From: Nautilus pompilius
Lineage: Eukaryota > Mollusca > Cephalopoda > Nautilida > Nautilidae
Assembly (NCBI GenBank): GCA_018389105.1
Contig: JACATO010000307.1
Coordinates: 2,753,001 to 2,817,000, forward strand
Direction: 5' to 3'
DNA length: 64,000 bases
Of the stretch, positions 55,001-64,000 are shown in pieces. Numbering within the stretch: position 1 is the stretch's first letter; each line of letters begins with the position of its first letter. The position numbers and the translations under genes were made by a program. The notes beneath the pieces were generated by a model. That model saw only the letters and a list, made by a program, of their open reading frames with translations. It was not told where the DNA came from and did not search any database.

Positions 55001-58000
55001 TGTCGGTCACAGATTAGTTCGTCTGTACGAACGTCAATCTGGTCTGTCGGTCACAGGTAATTTCGTCTGTACGAACGTCAATCTCGTCTGTACGAACGTC
55101 AATCTCGTCTGTCGGTCACAGGTAAGTTCGTCTGTACGAACGTCAATCTCGTCTGTCGGTCACAGGTAATTTCGTCTGTACGAACGTCAATCTCGTCTTA
55201 CGAACTTCAATCCGGTCTGTCGGTCACAGGTAAGTTCGTCTGTACGAACGTCAATCTCGTCTGTCGGTCACAGATTAGTTCGTCTGTACGAACGTCAATC
55301 TCGTCTGTCGGTCACAGATTAGTTCGTCTGTACGAACGTCAATCTCGTCTGTACGAACGTCAATCTCGTCTGTCGGTCACAGGTAAGTTCGTCTGTACGA
55401 ACGTCAATCTGGTCTGTCGGTCACAGGTAAGTTCGTCTGTACGAACGTCAATCTGGTCTGTCGGTCACAGGTAAGTTCGTCTGTACGAACGTCAATCTCG
55501 TCTGTCGGTCACAGGTAAGTTCGTCTGTACGAACGTCAATCTCCTCTGTCGGTCCTGAAATATTATGAAAGGAAACGTGCCACAGATGTTTATTCACCCT
55601 TGGTTTTATGCAGGTGTACTTTATAAGAAAATACGGGTGTTGTCGTTTTCTTGCAGAGATTCGGAGTGAACATCAGCGTCTACGACGAGAGCAGAAGCCG
55701 GGAGCTGAACCTCATCAACACCTATATCGCCGAACCTGAAATCACACCCAAGGGCGACTACGACACAGCCAGGTTCAACACTTTCTCCGCCCGGGGAATT
55801 TTTCCGCACAGCTCAGCCATCCTCGGCTATCAGATCAGGGTAAATACAGCGTTCGGCGATGGTTCGATCATTTTTCCTATCTGTAAAGAAACAAAACCGC
55901 GAGTTCTGTGGTCTGTCCCACCGGCCTCGGTCGATCTTGTGGGAACCATGTCACAAGGTCGATGTCTCATTTAACGGAGGTTAACAGCAACAACCCGTGA
56001 TTACATAAAATAAAATAAAAAGTTTTTAAATTACCCGACACTACGTGATTCAAATTTAATCTCCTCGTATACACGAGACTGCAGCTGAGGGAGTAATAGA
56101 GTGGTCGGCCTGTCACCTGACGTGTTCTGTCGCCTTGTTTACTCGTACCGCCGACATGGCAAAGGAACCGTCGACTCGTGACACACCAGGACATATGATT
56201 GCCACAATGTCTTGCATAGAATGCCTTTTTGGGAGAAGGCCAGGCGGTACCCCGTTTTCAGTTACTCCTCCTCGGAAAGTGGCTCTTATTGGTCCGATGC
56301 TTCGATCGTCGCAGTGACGTACGGCAGCGAGACGACGGCCGTCTGTCTGAAGGTAAAGTCACCACTTTGGAAAAGGCTCAGCACCTGAATGCGACTCTGA
56401 TTCTCTCCTTCTTCTCAAAGAAACAAAAAACATCTAATTCCGTTTTGCAAGCTGACAGAGCTGGAGACCCATTAAACCTGAAGATAGAAATAAGTACAAT
56501 GCATTGAATCACTTTCCAAACGGTTCTGTTTTTATGAACTCAAGACGACATGGAAGAAATGGCGGATAACCAGGTAAAACTAACTCAGGTGTTTCATACA
56601 CGGAGCTTAGTCCAAACCATTTCTTTCTTTATATTCAGTGTTAATAGAAGGACAAACAGAAGTTTCTTCTACTAAAGTTCAGTCGTTACACACCAACTTA
56701 ATTAAGTTTATTTGGAAGAATTCCAGAAAAAAAATTACTTGAAATAATTAAACGTTTACTTCCAGATTTACTGCGCAGAAAACTATTATGGGATTGACTG
56801 CAGTAGACATTGCAGCATCCAGAGCTCCGAGTTCAATCGATTCTTTTGTAACGACAGAGGAGACAAAACCTGCCATCCTTGGTTCATTGGCCAAAGCTGC
56901 AATATCCGTAAGTTACAAGGAAAATGAAATCCACTTCTTTTGCTGACGAACTAAAATTCTAATTTTTAACATTCAATTATAAAAGTAACAATTTGAAACT
57001 TTCGATTGTATCCGAGAGGGACAACAAAATCCAGGCCCCGACAGCCGTCTGGAGTCTTTCCTTGTTTTGGCTAGTCGGAGAAAGGAAGTGATGACTTCAC
57101 AAATAACGTTAAGAAGACGAGGCTTCCGGGTCCATGGCAAAAGAAAAAGTTAGTTGTTGTTCCAATAATTTTCGTAATTAATTACTGTCACCATTTGCGC
57201 TTATCTTAGCTAATTAAAGATATATAATATTGACAGTCCTGCAGTCGATTCGCGACTATTCCGGCCAGGCTTCATTTGAACGTCCCTGGCACACTTGGAA
57301 TTTGCTGCTTCATTTTAGAGCAACAAAAGTTCTTGAAAGAAAGTCTTTCCATTTTCGGAAGCGGATAAGCAATAGGGGACAGTTTCCCACTACTAAGGGG
57401 TCGCAGTTCTCCCCGCCTTGATTGGCGGTAACCGATGCAAACGGATGAATTATGTTTTAGTTTGTTCTCTGTCGTCATCGTTGTCATTTTATCCATTTAG
57501 ATCTGAGGTTATGAGAAAAAAAGGGAACTCTGTCGGAAAGCAGGGATATCAATTTTCAAGAGATGAGAAATTCCTATTGCAAAAAACAACCTAAAGCGCA
57601 ATTCTACATAAGCGCTCTTCAAAAGAACCCTTTTTGGGACGGCCACAGAGAAAGACTTCCGGACCTTACGTTCATCCCTTTGTTCTGTTACTACAAACGA
57701 GGGGATGGGGATGCCAGACCAAACTCTTTCTATCCGAATAAGATTATCTGTCAATTCTTTATTTATTCTCTCAGCTAGTCCCTGCCGGAGCGCCCCTTGC
57801 AAAAACGGGGCAACCTGCACAGCCCACGATTTTCAGCGATACACCTGCTCTTGTATTAAGGGCTACACGGGCTTCAATTGCGAGAAAGGTAAGCACAGCT
57901 TTTAAATTTACAGCTGATCGACCTGAAAGTTAAGTAAAAAGTCAATATATAAAAACCCGTAAAACTCTTCTAGTTGTTTTGGGTGTAACGTAGTTTTCCA

Positions 58001-58602
58001 CTGGAAAGGAAACCCCAATTTATAAGCTATTGTGTTCCACCACTCGTCAGAATAGGGGCTATTGGAAACCGAGAGCTTAGATTCCAGCCATCTTAACGGC
58101 TGGCCAATCTTCGTACCTGCGCAGTATAGAAGCTTTGTCTTTCTGAACTTTTAAAATCTAGAATGATCGCTATAAAGAACGAAAAGGCAAGAGATAGTAA
58201 ATGTCAAGGAAATACTAGGAGGGTCACCGTCTTTGATGTAATCTATCTTAGTTAGTTATGAAAACAGTGGTTTTCGGTAATGAGAAGACACCATTCATCG
58301 AATTTCACCCATCGCCAAAGCAAATTTTCCCTTGGTTACATTTTACAGTTAAAGAAAACACATCTCGTTTTCAGAGAAAAGTACGAAGAGAAAATAATCA
58401 ACAGTAAAGATCTAAAACATCCTAAAATGAAACAAAAAAATATTTTTTCTAACATTATAAAAGTCATATAAAATTTCAGTTTAAGCAAAAACGAAAATTA
58501 AGAAAACATCTTTCTTATATTTCGTTTACTCGATTACTTCTAGATCTGTGATTTTTATCCTTCTTCTAACTTCACGTTTACCATCTCTCTCTCCCTCTCC
58601 CA

Positions 58603-58647
<45 letters not shown>

Positions 58648-58653
58648 CTGACG

Positions 58654-58687
<34 letters not shown>

Positions 58688-61600
58688 CTGTACTGACTTC
58701 ATATCCCCCCTTTTTTAAAAAAAAGAGGACCTTACATTTAGACACATAAAAAGTAGGTTAGTAAAACCAACAACCAGCAGTACAAATGTTTGAACTTTAA
58801 CGGACGTAGACAGGTGAGAGAAAACGTAAAGTCTTTAATACGTACTTCGAATTACTGACGAAGACCGTGTTCTTGATTTGATTCCTGTACATACACCTCG
58901 CGTTCGTGCTGAAGGTCTCCAGTAAAAATTACTCCGAAATAGTTCGAATCTATATTAAAACAACAAGCAACTGATACTTGTGTCCGACTTTATTATGGCT
59001 AGCTTTTCTTTATTTAAAAGTTTGCTTGTTGATTGGCGGCCCATCATGGATGTGAGCCCGGTTTCGATTGGCCAGTCTCCTGTGGGATAGTTTATTCTCG
59101 CTCTTCTCTGCCAGTCCATCTGTGTAGGATTTTTCTGGCCACTACAGTTTCTTCCGTTCGCTTGTAGATTTCTAGTAGAAGTTTATTGAGCACCTTTAGT
59201 GGAGCTTCCGTGGGTAGTCTCCTACTGGCTTGCACATGGACCACCGCTTAAGATTTCCCAACCATACCCAGATGACTTGCTCAGTTGCCAGAGGTTACGC
59301 TCTACAGGTCGCCCTTCCAGCTTCTTGCTGTGAGACGTCCTTAGATCCTGGAAGATAGGACAAAAAGGTGGGAAGTCTCTGGCGCCTTTTTCTCGTTCGA
59401 ACAAGTTTGTTTAGGGAAATAAAATGTATATGTATTAATGCGTGTGTAATATGTGTGTAGATAGGTATGTGCGTGTGTAATGTGTGTAGGTAGATGTGTG
59501 CGTGTGTGATGTGTGTATAGCTAGATGTGTGTGCGTGTGTAATGTATGTGTAGGTAGGTATGTGCGTGTGTAATGTGTGTAGGTAGATGTGTGCGTGTGT
59601 GATGTGTGTATAGCTAGATGTGTGTGCGTGTGTAATGTATGTGTAGGTAGGTGTGTGTGATGTGTGTATAGCTAGATGTGTGCGTAGCTAAATGTGTGTG
59701 ATGTGTGTATAGCTAGATGTGTTTGTGTGTAATGTATGTGTAGGTAGGTGTGTGCGTGTGTAATGTATGTGTAGCTAGATGTGTGCGTGTGTAATGTATG
59801 TGTAGGTAGGCGTGTGCGTGTGTGATGTGTGTGTATAGCTAGATGTGTGCGTGTGTGATGTGTGTATAGCTGTGTGTGTAATGTATGTGTAGGTAGGTGT
59901 GTGCGTGTGTAATGTATGTGTAGCTAAATGTGTGCGTGTGTGATGTGTGTATAGCTAGATGTGTGTGTGTGTAATGTATGTGTAGGTAGTGTGTGCGTGT
60001 GTAATGTGTGTGTAGCTAGATGTGTGCGTGTGTGATGTGTGTATAGCTATATCTGTGCGTGTAATGTGTGTATAGCTAAATGTGTGCGTGTGTGAAGTGT
60101 GTATAGCTAGATGTGTGTGTGTGTAGTGTATGTGTAGGTAGGTGTGTGCGTATGTAATGCGTGTGTGTGTGTGCATTGTGTCTTTACCAAATAATCGGTC
60201 GGCAGGTCCATCGCGGCGCACGACTCCTCGCTCCTTCCAGGCAAAAGCAATCTCAGAACAACCGGCCGGGAAGCGGAGATCATCAACTAGTTTTTCAAAA
60301 TAAGTTCTTTCTGAGCTCTTAAGGGATCCAGGACTGTTTTTGTCGTTTTTATCTGACCTCAAACCGAGTAACGTGTGTAGACGTTTTATCGATTTTTCTA
60401 CGACTTAAACCCCGTAATCTGAGGTATGATGATCCTGTTACACGTTCGGAAGAGCAATTCTTAATTCTATGTTATTTTCTTAATTAAAAAAACAAAACCA
60501 AGGACATTCCGTGTGGGCTCCTCTCCGGCCGACTTTCCACTTGAGAACGTCTCCAATGGCGATAAGAACATCTCTTGGAGAAATTCCCGGTCCATCTTTA
60601 ATCTCCGCTCCGCTTTTCTATTTAGACTCAAAAGAATCCTTCCAAATGATCGTTTCCAGAAGCGTACTCCGATCGAGTCTAACTCTATTGGGATTTCGCT
60701 CTTAGTTGGTTCGAAGAATGTCTAAAAAAAAGATTCAGATTGGACGAATAGCTAAAGCGAGTAAGGGCCGAGGAAGCCACCGCAAACTTTTATAGGCTAT
60801 AAACGCGCCACCTACGGGAAAAGAATGGAACTCGACACACAACTGTCGATCCTTTCCCTCACGCCGGCACCAGTTTTGTGTCAGCGTCCCTAATAATGAA
60901 TGTGTGAAATCAGGTGCTTCATTGGGAACACCACGAATCAGATCAACAACGATGTCAGGTGTACAATATGCCTGCCCTTTAATAGCCGGTCGTTAAAGCA
61001 ACAATAGCGGATAAACGTTTGTATTGCGACAAAGTTATTTTTTTTTTTTATTTTTGCCGTTTGAAATTAAAGTTGTAGTTACATTTACAGCCAGAAATAA
61101 AGTGTATTCGTTTTATGTCTGCAGAGTTTTATCAGGGAAGGTAAATATGGCTTAGCGGTATTTGCTAAAGATAATTAACTTGATGACCTCGGGGGTCTTC
61201 CACACCGCTTCTTTATTACCCCCGTCTGCCCATAAAATACGTCTTAATCTAGTTTTTGCACGGCCAGAAACCAGTGCGTTAAAAAAAAAGAAGATATTTT
61301 AAATACATGTGGCTGTTACTGCCACAGTCTATGGCGTTAAACAGTTAGCTAGGTTTCTGGACAGTAAATGCGCAAATAATGGAAAAGGCGAAGATATGAT
61401 TCAGGTTCCTCGGTGGTGCAGTGGACTACAGCGTTAATAAAAAAGGCCTCTTCACATGTTCAAGTCGAGCTCAGACCAGATACATACAAACGCTTACTGC
61501 TGCGAGTTAACATCAATGCACTTTTAAACGAATCCTTTCTTAGGAACCTAAAAGTAGGCATACGTCGTCAATTATAGCTTCACAATACGTTTAATTAAGA

Positions 61601-64000
61601 ATTAGCCATGCTGAAACAGCTAGTGCAGGTGATCTCTCCTAATATTGAATAAAAGCAAGATGTATGTACGTTTTGAAAAAGAAAAGCTTCCTACTTATTT
61701 TTTCAACCTGTTTGGAATTTTCCTCTCGGAAGGCAATATCCAAAAGTTCGTGACTACTAAAAATATAAATGCAAACTTAAAGATATTGGAATTAAGAAAG
61801 AAAATAGGGGCAAAATTCACAATTAATAATTTAATAGTAATGTCTTGCTCCAATCCCGAAAGAAGTTCTGATCTCCGTATTTTAATAAAGATCCTTATTT
61901 AAAAACTCTTTTCATTCGCAGGTATTGACGAATGCTCTCTTATCCCGATGCCTTGTTACAATGGAGCTACCTGCGTTGACAAGATTGGATACTACGAGTG
62001 TAAATGCCAGTATGGGTATACTGGAAAGAGGTGTGAGCAAGGTGTGTAAATATTTCGTAGAAAACTTTATTTCTAACAAATGACTTCGTTTCAGGGGTAA
62101 ATGTTTGAGGTCGGCTGGCGATGAAGTGGCCAAGATGACAGCATAGTTGGCGAAAAGATGTTAGGATATAAACGGATTCTCATCTACTTTTGATTTTTTT
62201 TTATGAATAAGATATTGGGAATCTGTGTTGCACTATTTCTTTACTAGATTAGCCCATTTACTTCTATTTTCACCAAAAGTAGATACTTCCTTTGCCACAA
62301 TAGAATACCAAAACGTTATATAATTGTTTCTTGCTTACTCTTTTTATAGTAAATAAAAAGCGATGTCTTTTGATGCACGATTGAATGTTCAATTAGGAAT
62401 CGTGAACCTAGATATCGATCCGAAGACTTCTTCTAACCGATTTGTTGTTTAACACAAGACGACTTAGAAAAAGCCAATCTATATCAGAGAAATGCTATTA
62501 ATTGACCTTTAAAATCAATACGTGCTAGTAAATATATCATGGAAAGTCTATCTGCATAATCAGACGCTCATAAATGGCAAACAAAGTTTATTTTTTATGA
62601 GAAATGCCAGTAAAGTAATGTAAAGATGAAATTTATTTGTCATTTCTCGTTCATTAATTATAGAATTTGTCTTGTGGTACTATTTACAAATTTAGAGGAA
62701 AAACTAGAAGACCCTCTTTCATTAGTGGTCGTGCACAGTATATTTTAACGTTCGTACCTGGATCGTGAAAAGTGGCAAGGTGTGTATCACCTCAGTGCAG
62801 GTGTCAGCGCCTCTCTGAAGCAGAGTTGCATAGGTGGCTGCTGTCCACGGCTGCGACATCTCTGATGACTGGTCTTGCCAATGCTGCCTTTCTTGGCTGT
62901 TTTGTTACAGCCTGATGCTGCTGATCTTCGATGTTCTAAGAAAAGAAATACCACTTTGAAGAAAAGGCCACCGAGTTCTGTCGGCTTTTTTGTCCTTGCG
63001 AGACACTTTTACACAAACCCGACTGGTGCGGCGATTACAAACAATGCTAAAAAGAAGAGAGAGACAGAGAGAGAGATTATACTCGATCGTTTGAACGTAT
63101 TAGTAATAGCTTCTGTCGTAGATATTTAGCTGGGTATAGGTGTTTATTTCGGATATCCTTAAAGGTCTACTATCAGGAATCTTAAAGTTAAAATTGTGAA
63201 TTAATATCTGATGACCGACACTCGCTCGGTACCCGCTTTTTTCATTTTTTAATGCACACACAAGCAGGAAAGAATTTAGGAAATATGAAAATATGGACAA
63301 GTTTACGCTTATAAAATGTCTTTGTTAGTTAATAACAATGGTCCCTTATTTCACAAACGACAACAACAAAAACAGTGACTTCACGCACCTCAGCAACGAA
63401 CTGCTGGACTAATCGGTTATATCGACCGAAACAAGTCGTTGTAAGCAACAACAACAAAATAATAATAATAATAAAACGGAATTTAAAATAAAGGGTAAAA
63501 TATATGCAGGAAAGCATTATACTGTAGAAAAAAATATTGAAAATTATTTAATAATCATTCACTAATGATCAACTATGGAAAAAGTTCGTGTTTTGCTGAT
63601 TGGAAGAAGATTTATTGAAGCAAGGACCGCATTAGTTACTTAGCTGATTGATTAGTAAGTCGAAGGAATCTTGTGATATCTTCAACCAAGAAATGCATGA
63701 AGTCCTTCCGCGGCCCACGCACTTTGCACAAAATAGTAATCCATCGTGAAGAAAGAAATCAACGAGGTAGTAGATTATTCGGCTTTTAAATAATATTCGA
63801 GCGTTGAAAGAACAACTTGTTTGGGCATCAAGAATGGACGCCGCTTTTCTTTCTCCCCTAAGCTGGTATCGTGGTAGTTAGTTCTCCGGCGACTCTCCCA
63901 CCATAGTATGACCGCGTCTAATTGTCACTTTTACTCTGTTGGCGGTCCATGCGAGGATATTTAAATGTAACTCTTTTGTTCTTGTTCTTTGCAGCTATTG
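37147..64000 (+). CDS. Delta/Jagged-type Notch ligand (DSL protein) gene, 5' part, exons 1-8
   Basis: Single-pass membrane ligands of this family bind Notch on neighbouring cells through MNNL (C2-like) and DSL domains. Here the order is signal peptide, MNNL, DSL, EGF, EGF and the start of another EGF, across eight + strand exons: 37147-37212, 39799-40003, 54539-54621, 55657-55839, 56766-56907, 57775-57888, 61922-62041 and 63995-64000. Every intron is GT-AG and phases agree (0,1,0,0,1,1,1), giving 919 coding nt in the window. All six DSL cysteines are present. The DOS-type EGF1-2 of canonical Delta/Jagged is absent: a standard EGF follows DSL directly. The Trp-Pro of the vertebrate MNNL core (FxWPGxF) is also missing. 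It is therefore a divergent DSL ligand; Delta versus Jagged cannot be decided without the remaining EGFs and C-terminus. No transmembrane segment lies in the window. Confidence 0.9.
38679..38692 (-). promoter_or_regulatory. CTCF-like motif, reverse
   Basis: The minus strand reads CCGATAGGTGGCGC, a close fit to the CTCF core with one weak position. It lies in intron 1 of the DSL gene. Confidence 0.35.
39799..40003 (+). CDS. DSL gene exon 2: N-terminal half of MNNL domain
   Basis: Acceptor TTGCAG at 39793-39798, donor CTCG|GTAAGTA, entering in phase 0 and leaving in phase 1. It encodes [20 protein letters not shown], then [20 protein letters not shown] and [19 protein letters not shown]. This matches the MNNL pattern of a beta strand, an N-loop, NGRxC, and Cys in the positions of the family's CxC...VC...C. 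Four cysteines are present. Confidence 0.92.
41597..41691. repeat. (TC)n microsatellite
   Basis: About 95 bp of TC with a few interruptions. The Arg/Glu-rich minus-strand frames across it are artefacts. Confidence 0.97.
42372..42494. repeat. (AAT)n followed by (AAG)n microsatellite
   Basis: About 33 AAT units with one slip pass directly into about 9 AAG units. Confidence 0.97.
45617..45657. repeat. (ATC)n microsatellite
   Basis: About 13 uninterrupted CAT units. The poly-Asp minus-strand frame is an artefact. Confidence 0.97.
46559..46591. repeat. Perfect 12-bp inverted repeat (hairpin)
   Basis: GATGACCTCTCG (46559-46570) and CGAGAGGTCATC (46580-46591) are exact reverse complements around a 9-base loop. 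In the intron RNA this could form a stable stem. No T run follows that would make it a terminator, and no family is recognised. Confidence 0.85.
47641..47720 (+). mobile_element. SINE-like relic sharing a body with 23323-23440
   Basis: GTAGT, a following TGCTAA, TAGTTTGAACG (a decayed B box) and TCGGTTTGACACACCTC appear in the same order as in the 23.3 kb element read on the minus strand. The shared TCGGTTTGACANACCTC body indicates two copies of one tRNA-derived family. Confidence 0.45.
48314..48451. repeat. (CA)n microsatellite, imperfect
   Basis: About 135 bp of CA with scattered TA and AA interruptions. The Cys/Val open frames across it are artefacts. Confidence 0.97.
51707..52070. repeat. 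Large (TC)n array with higher-order CCCTCATCTCTCACTC blocks
   Basis: About 360 bp of TC in which a block containing CCCTCATCTCTCACTC recurs four times (near 51766, 51845, 51955 and 52023). The array has therefore expanded by duplication of larger units as well as by slippage. The 176-codon Ser/Leu frame is not a gene. Confidence 0.95.
52847..52860 (-). promoter_or_regulatory. CTCF-like motif, reverse
   Basis: The minus strand reads CCGCTAGAGGGCAG, an exact fit to CCASYAGRKGGCRS apart from G for A at position 3, which is commonly tolerated. It lies in intron 2, about 1.7 kb upstream of exon 3. Confidence 0.45.
54539..54621 (+). CDS. DSL gene exon 3: middle of MNNL domain
   Basis: Acceptor TTTATCTAG at 54538, donor CACAG|GTAAGTTC at 54622; phase 1 in, phase 0 out. 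It encodes (G)[18 protein letters not shown], then VLTSHKPAQ. This corresponds to the family segment LG..xxxF......NPxxxPF, but the Trp-Pro motif that usually follows is absent. Its donor is the founder of the minisatellite filling intron 3. Confidence 0.88.
54622..55555 (+). repeat. 44-bp minisatellite built from the exon 3 splice donor
   Basis: The array begins at the first base of intron 3 and covers about 933 of the 1,035 intron bases. Each unit starts GTAAGTTCGTCTGTACGAAC and ends GTCTGTCGGTCACAG, so unit boundaries read CACAG|GTAAGTTC. Nineteen boundaries were counted. One is the true donor (54622). Nine are exact GTAAGTTC copies (54729, 54817, 54925, 55122, 55230, 55383, 55427, 55471, 55515). 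Five are GTAATT variants (54665, 54773, 54861, 55057, 55166). Four have lost GT (CAGATTAG, near 54969, 55013, 55274, 55318). A longer block is duplicated with a 305-bp period. Because 44 is not a multiple of 3, use of most decoys would shift the frame. Confidence 0.95.
55657..55839 (+). CDS. DSL gene exon 4: C-terminal MNNL and linker
   Basis: Acceptor TTCTTGCAG at 55656, donor AGG|GTAAATAC at 55840, phase 0 on both sides. It encodes [20 protein letters not shown], then [20 protein letters not shown] and the segment to ILGYQIR. This fits the family's FxLxIExWD beta strand, the linker strands, and the YxxR lead into DSL. Confidence 0.9.
56766..56907 (+). CDS. DSL gene exon 5: DSL domain
   Basis: Acceptor TTCCAG at 56765, donor ATCC|GTAAGTT; phase 0 in, phase 1 out. 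It encodes [16 protein letters not shown], then [20 protein letters not shown] and [11 protein letters not shown]. All six DSL cysteines are in register with the family pattern CxxxYYGxxCxxxC...C...C...C. The usual RPRDDxFGH Notch-contact loop reads SIQSSEFNR, keeping the Phe but losing the Arg-Asp-Asp and Gly-His. The usual GWxG reads WFIG. Confidence 0.93.
57775..57888 (+). CDS. DSL gene exon 6: EGF repeat 1
   Basis: Acceptor TTATTCTCTCAG at 57774, donor AAAG|GTAAGCA; phase 1-1. It encodes [20 protein letters not shown], then [17 protein letters not shown], a complete six-cysteine EGF. It contains CRSAPC, which fits the O-glucose consensus CxSxPC, and CKNGATC, which fits the O-fucose consensus CxxxxS/TC. 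It is a canonical EGF, not the DOS-type EGF that normally follows DSL. Confidence 0.9.
58583..58685. repeat. (TC)n then (AT)n microsatellites
   Basis: A TC array (58583-58644) is followed after a short spacer by about 15 TA units (58656-58685), within intron 6. Confidence 0.97.
59425..60175. repeat. Complex TG-rich minisatellite, about 30/60-bp units
   Basis: About 750 bp in intron 6. Two alternating sub-units recur: one with TGTAATGTATGTGTAGGTAG and one with GTGATGTGTGTATAGCTAGA, joined by GTGTGTGCGTGTG. The minus-strand Thr/His frame is an artefact of the repeat. Confidence 0.95.
60805..60818 (-). promoter_or_regulatory. CTCF-like motif, reverse
   Basis: The minus strand reads CCCGTAGGTGGCGC, a close fit to the CTCF core. 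It lies in intron 6. Confidence 0.4.
61404..61480 (+). mobile_element. tRNA-like SINE head
   Basis: A near-perfect A box, TGGTGCAGTGG at 61414-61424, is followed about 40 bp later by a B-box-like GTTCAAGTC at 61458-61466. The spacing suits an RNA polymerase III promoter. The stems do not pair well, so a tRNA-derived SINE relic is likelier than a tRNA gene. Confidence 0.45.
61922..62041 (+). CDS. DSL gene exon 7: EGF repeat 2 (calcium-binding type)
   Basis: Acceptor CATTCGCAG at 61921, donor CAAG|GTGTGTA; phase 1-1. It encodes [18 protein letters not shown], then [20 protein letters not shown]. The IDEC start plus [10 protein letters not shown] (consensus CxDxxxxYxC) mark a calcium-binding EGF with an Asp hydroxylation site. 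CYNGATC fits the O-fucose consensus. All six cysteines are present. Confidence 0.9.
62042..63994 (+). other. Intron 7 of the DSL gene
   Basis: About 1.95 kb with no supported exon. Near its right end (63411-63480) a CCGAAAC string is followed by AAC and AAT runs, resembling a retroelement 3' end with a simple-repeat tail. Confidence 0.8.
63995..64000 (+). CDS. DSL gene exon 8, first six bases (next EGF repeat)
   Basis: The acceptor TTCTTTGCAG ends at 63994. The six remaining bases, CTATTG, read in phase 1 as Ala-Ile-(Asp/Glu), as at the start of the previous EGF exon (Gly-Ile-Asp). The exon is cut by the window edge. Confidence 0.65.

Noticed and set aside
59955-60362. 135-codon minus-strand frame rich in Thr/His/Tyr
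   Set aside because: Most of it is the TG minisatellite. The remaining N-terminal part has no known motif.

Overview
This is a eukaryotic (animal) genomic window, most likely from a lophotrochozoan and perhaps a mollusc. The reasons are split genes with large AT-rich introns, many microsatellites, tRNA-derived SINE relics, a mosaic of CpG-depleted and CpG-normal chromatin, and a recognisable but divergent Notch-ligand gene. The species call is inference. No bacterial genes, rRNA genes or CRISPR arrays were seen.

Layout. (1) Bases 1 to about 22,100 are AT-rich, T-rich on the + strand and strongly CpG-depleted. This is what a germline-methylated gene body looks like in invertebrates. The only exon I can support here is a short terminal coding exon at 6824-6912 (+). 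It encodes an acidic C-terminus ending in a CaaX-like CFLL, so this is probably the 3' part of a + strand gene that starts left of the window. (2) Bases 22,100-26,600 are a transition zone with a weak candidate alternative last exon at 22603, a SINE relic, and an unexplained 193-codon minus-strand ORF. (3) At 26.8-27.4 kb (minus strand) lies an internally deleted, frameshifted relic of a pogo/Tigger-type DNA transposon. (4) Bases 27.4-37.1 kb are CpG-normal intergenic DNA upstream of the main gene, with CTCF-like, CSL-like and E-box motifs.

(5) From 37,147 to the right edge runs the 5' part of a Delta/Jagged-type (DSL) Notch ligand gene on the + strand. It has eight exons: signal peptide, MNNL (three exons), DSL, two EGF repeats each on its own phase-1 exon, and the first six bases of a third EGF exon at the window edge. 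Donor, acceptor and phase agree at every junction, giving about 306 codons so far. The gene continues beyond the window.

The most unusual feature is intron 3 of this gene (54622-55656). About 90% of it is a 44-bp minisatellite that begins exactly at the exon 3 splice donor. It carries nine further exact copies of the donor context CAG|GTAAGTTC plus ten variant boundaries that include the true donor and weaker or lost copies. Each decoy donor, but not the real one, sits in a perfect 6-bp hairpin that covers its +5/+6 bases. Other notable points are the absence of DOS-type EGF repeats after the DSL domain, CTCF-like motifs in convergent orientation around the gene, and a sharp CpG-content boundary separating the two gene domains.
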